Below, piece by piece: positions 15,329-15,494 of a stretch of DNA of 15,494 nucleotides. A program made the position numbers and the translations under genes. Location: positions 5,283 to 20,776 of the forward strand of contig DHDW01000045.1 in the NCBI GenBank assembly GCA_002399565.1, read 5' to 3'. The stretch comes from Bacteroidales bacterium UBA4866 (GTDB lineage: Bacteria; Bacteroidota; Bacteroidia; Bacteroidales; P3). Within the stretch, counting starts at the first letter, position 1; each line of letters opens with the position of its first letter. The notes below the pieces were generated by a model. The model did not search any database and was not told the origin of the DNA. It saw nothing but the letters and a program-made list of their open reading frames with translations.

Positions 15329-15363
15329 ATTTTTGATTGATATAAATTTCATTTTGATTGACA
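15292..15363. repeat. Phased array of a GATTGA-centred 13-mer: one inverted and three direct copies
   Basis: Direct copies: TTTTTGATTGATG (15309-15321), TTTTTGATTGATA (15330-15342) and ATTTTGATTGACA (15351-15363), exactly 21 bp apart. An inverted copy (CATCAATCAAATT, 15292-15304) precedes them, with its core 20 bp from the next. A much weaker inverted match may lie another 21 bp upstream (15271-15283). The inverted copy and the first direct copy form the terminator stem. The intervening bases differ between units, so this is not a simple tandem duplication. Confidence 0.75.
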
Positions 15364-15429
15364 TTTTTTTGCGTTAATCAGTCAAGAACTTTTTATTGAA
15401 ATAAATATTGAATTTCTAACTCCTTATAA

Positions 15430-15465
15430 TAATTTACTGAAACCTTGTTTTAATTTACTGAAATC
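15430..15465 (+). repeat. Two direct copies of TAATTTACTGAAA at 21-bp spacing
   Basis: TAATTTACTGAAA occurs at 15430-15442 and 15451-15463, exactly 21 bp apart. A poorer match (TAATTTTTTC) begins another 21 bp on, at 15472. Between copies the sequence differs (CCTTGTTT against TCAAGTAA). The set may continue beyond the window. Otherwise 15364-15494 shows no gene. Confidence 0.55.
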
Positions 15466-15494
15466 AAGTAATAATTTTTTCTTTCTTCGTTTTA

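Noticed and set aside
9375..15363. CRISPR array reading of the phased repeats
   Set aside because: Units are 13-15 bp with 6-8 bp spacers, far too short for CRISPR repeats and spacers, and there are no cas genes.

Overview
The window is a contiguous AT-rich stretch of a Bacteroidota chromosome. This is shown by promoters of the Bacteroidetes type (a TTG/TTTG box followed by TAnnTTTG), the absence of Shine-Dalgarno sequences before well-defined starts, a secreted protein with the domain usually found at the N-terminus of type IX secreted proteins, a phosphate-selective-porin-like outer membrane protein, and Bacteroidota-like versions of SufD, RseP and the UVR-tailed bifunctional nuclease. I cannot fix the order or family. 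Almost everything is core metabolism and envelope function; I see no insertion sequence, phage, CRISPR array, tRNA or rRNA.

Layout. (1) 1-533, minus: a short secreted protein whose 3' end looks frameshifted. (2) 659-3082, minus: a divergent membrane-bound ion-pumping pyrophosphatase, hppA. (3) 3219-9235, plus: a tight six-gene run of a DUF151 bifunctional-nuclease-like protein, sufC, sufD, nadK, dxr (ispC) and the site-2 protease rseP, with gaps of -8 to 43 nt, probably one operon. (4) 9236-9662: a gene-free stretch with four palindromic 15-mers phased at 21-22 bp and then the ugd promoter. (5) 9663-11853, plus: ugd and an rmlD-like reductase, a sugar-nucleotide pair for surface polysaccharide. 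(6) 11864-14061, minus: a porin followed by an inner-membrane Gate-domain (nucleoside-recognition) protein, probably co-transcribed, facing the previous pair across a shared bidirectional terminator. (7) 14316-15245, plus: a YitT-family membrane protein, followed by a terminator hairpin that is part of a second ~21-bp phased repeat array, then a third short 21-bp repeat pair.

How the genes fit together. The central operon joins Fe-S cluster assembly (SufCD), NADP supply (NadK), the NADPH-using first committed step of the MEP isoprenoid pathway (Dxr; later MEP enzymes are Fe-S proteins) and envelope-stress proteolysis (RseP). ugd and rmlD supply UDP-glucuronate and probably dTDP-rhamnose. The porin and Gate protein form a candidate outer/inner membrane pair for a small solute.

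Most worth a second look: the non-coding repeat arrays. Two intergenic regions with unrelated sequences share one plan: one inverted copy, then three direct copies, at about 21 bp (two helical turns), the first two copies forming a long hairpin. Other structures are a perfect 20-bp palindrome between the divergent porin and yitT promoters, a terminator-like hairpin inside the rmlD coding sequence, and a 15-bp inverted repeat overlapping a promoter near position 560. No clear new multi-gene system is visible.
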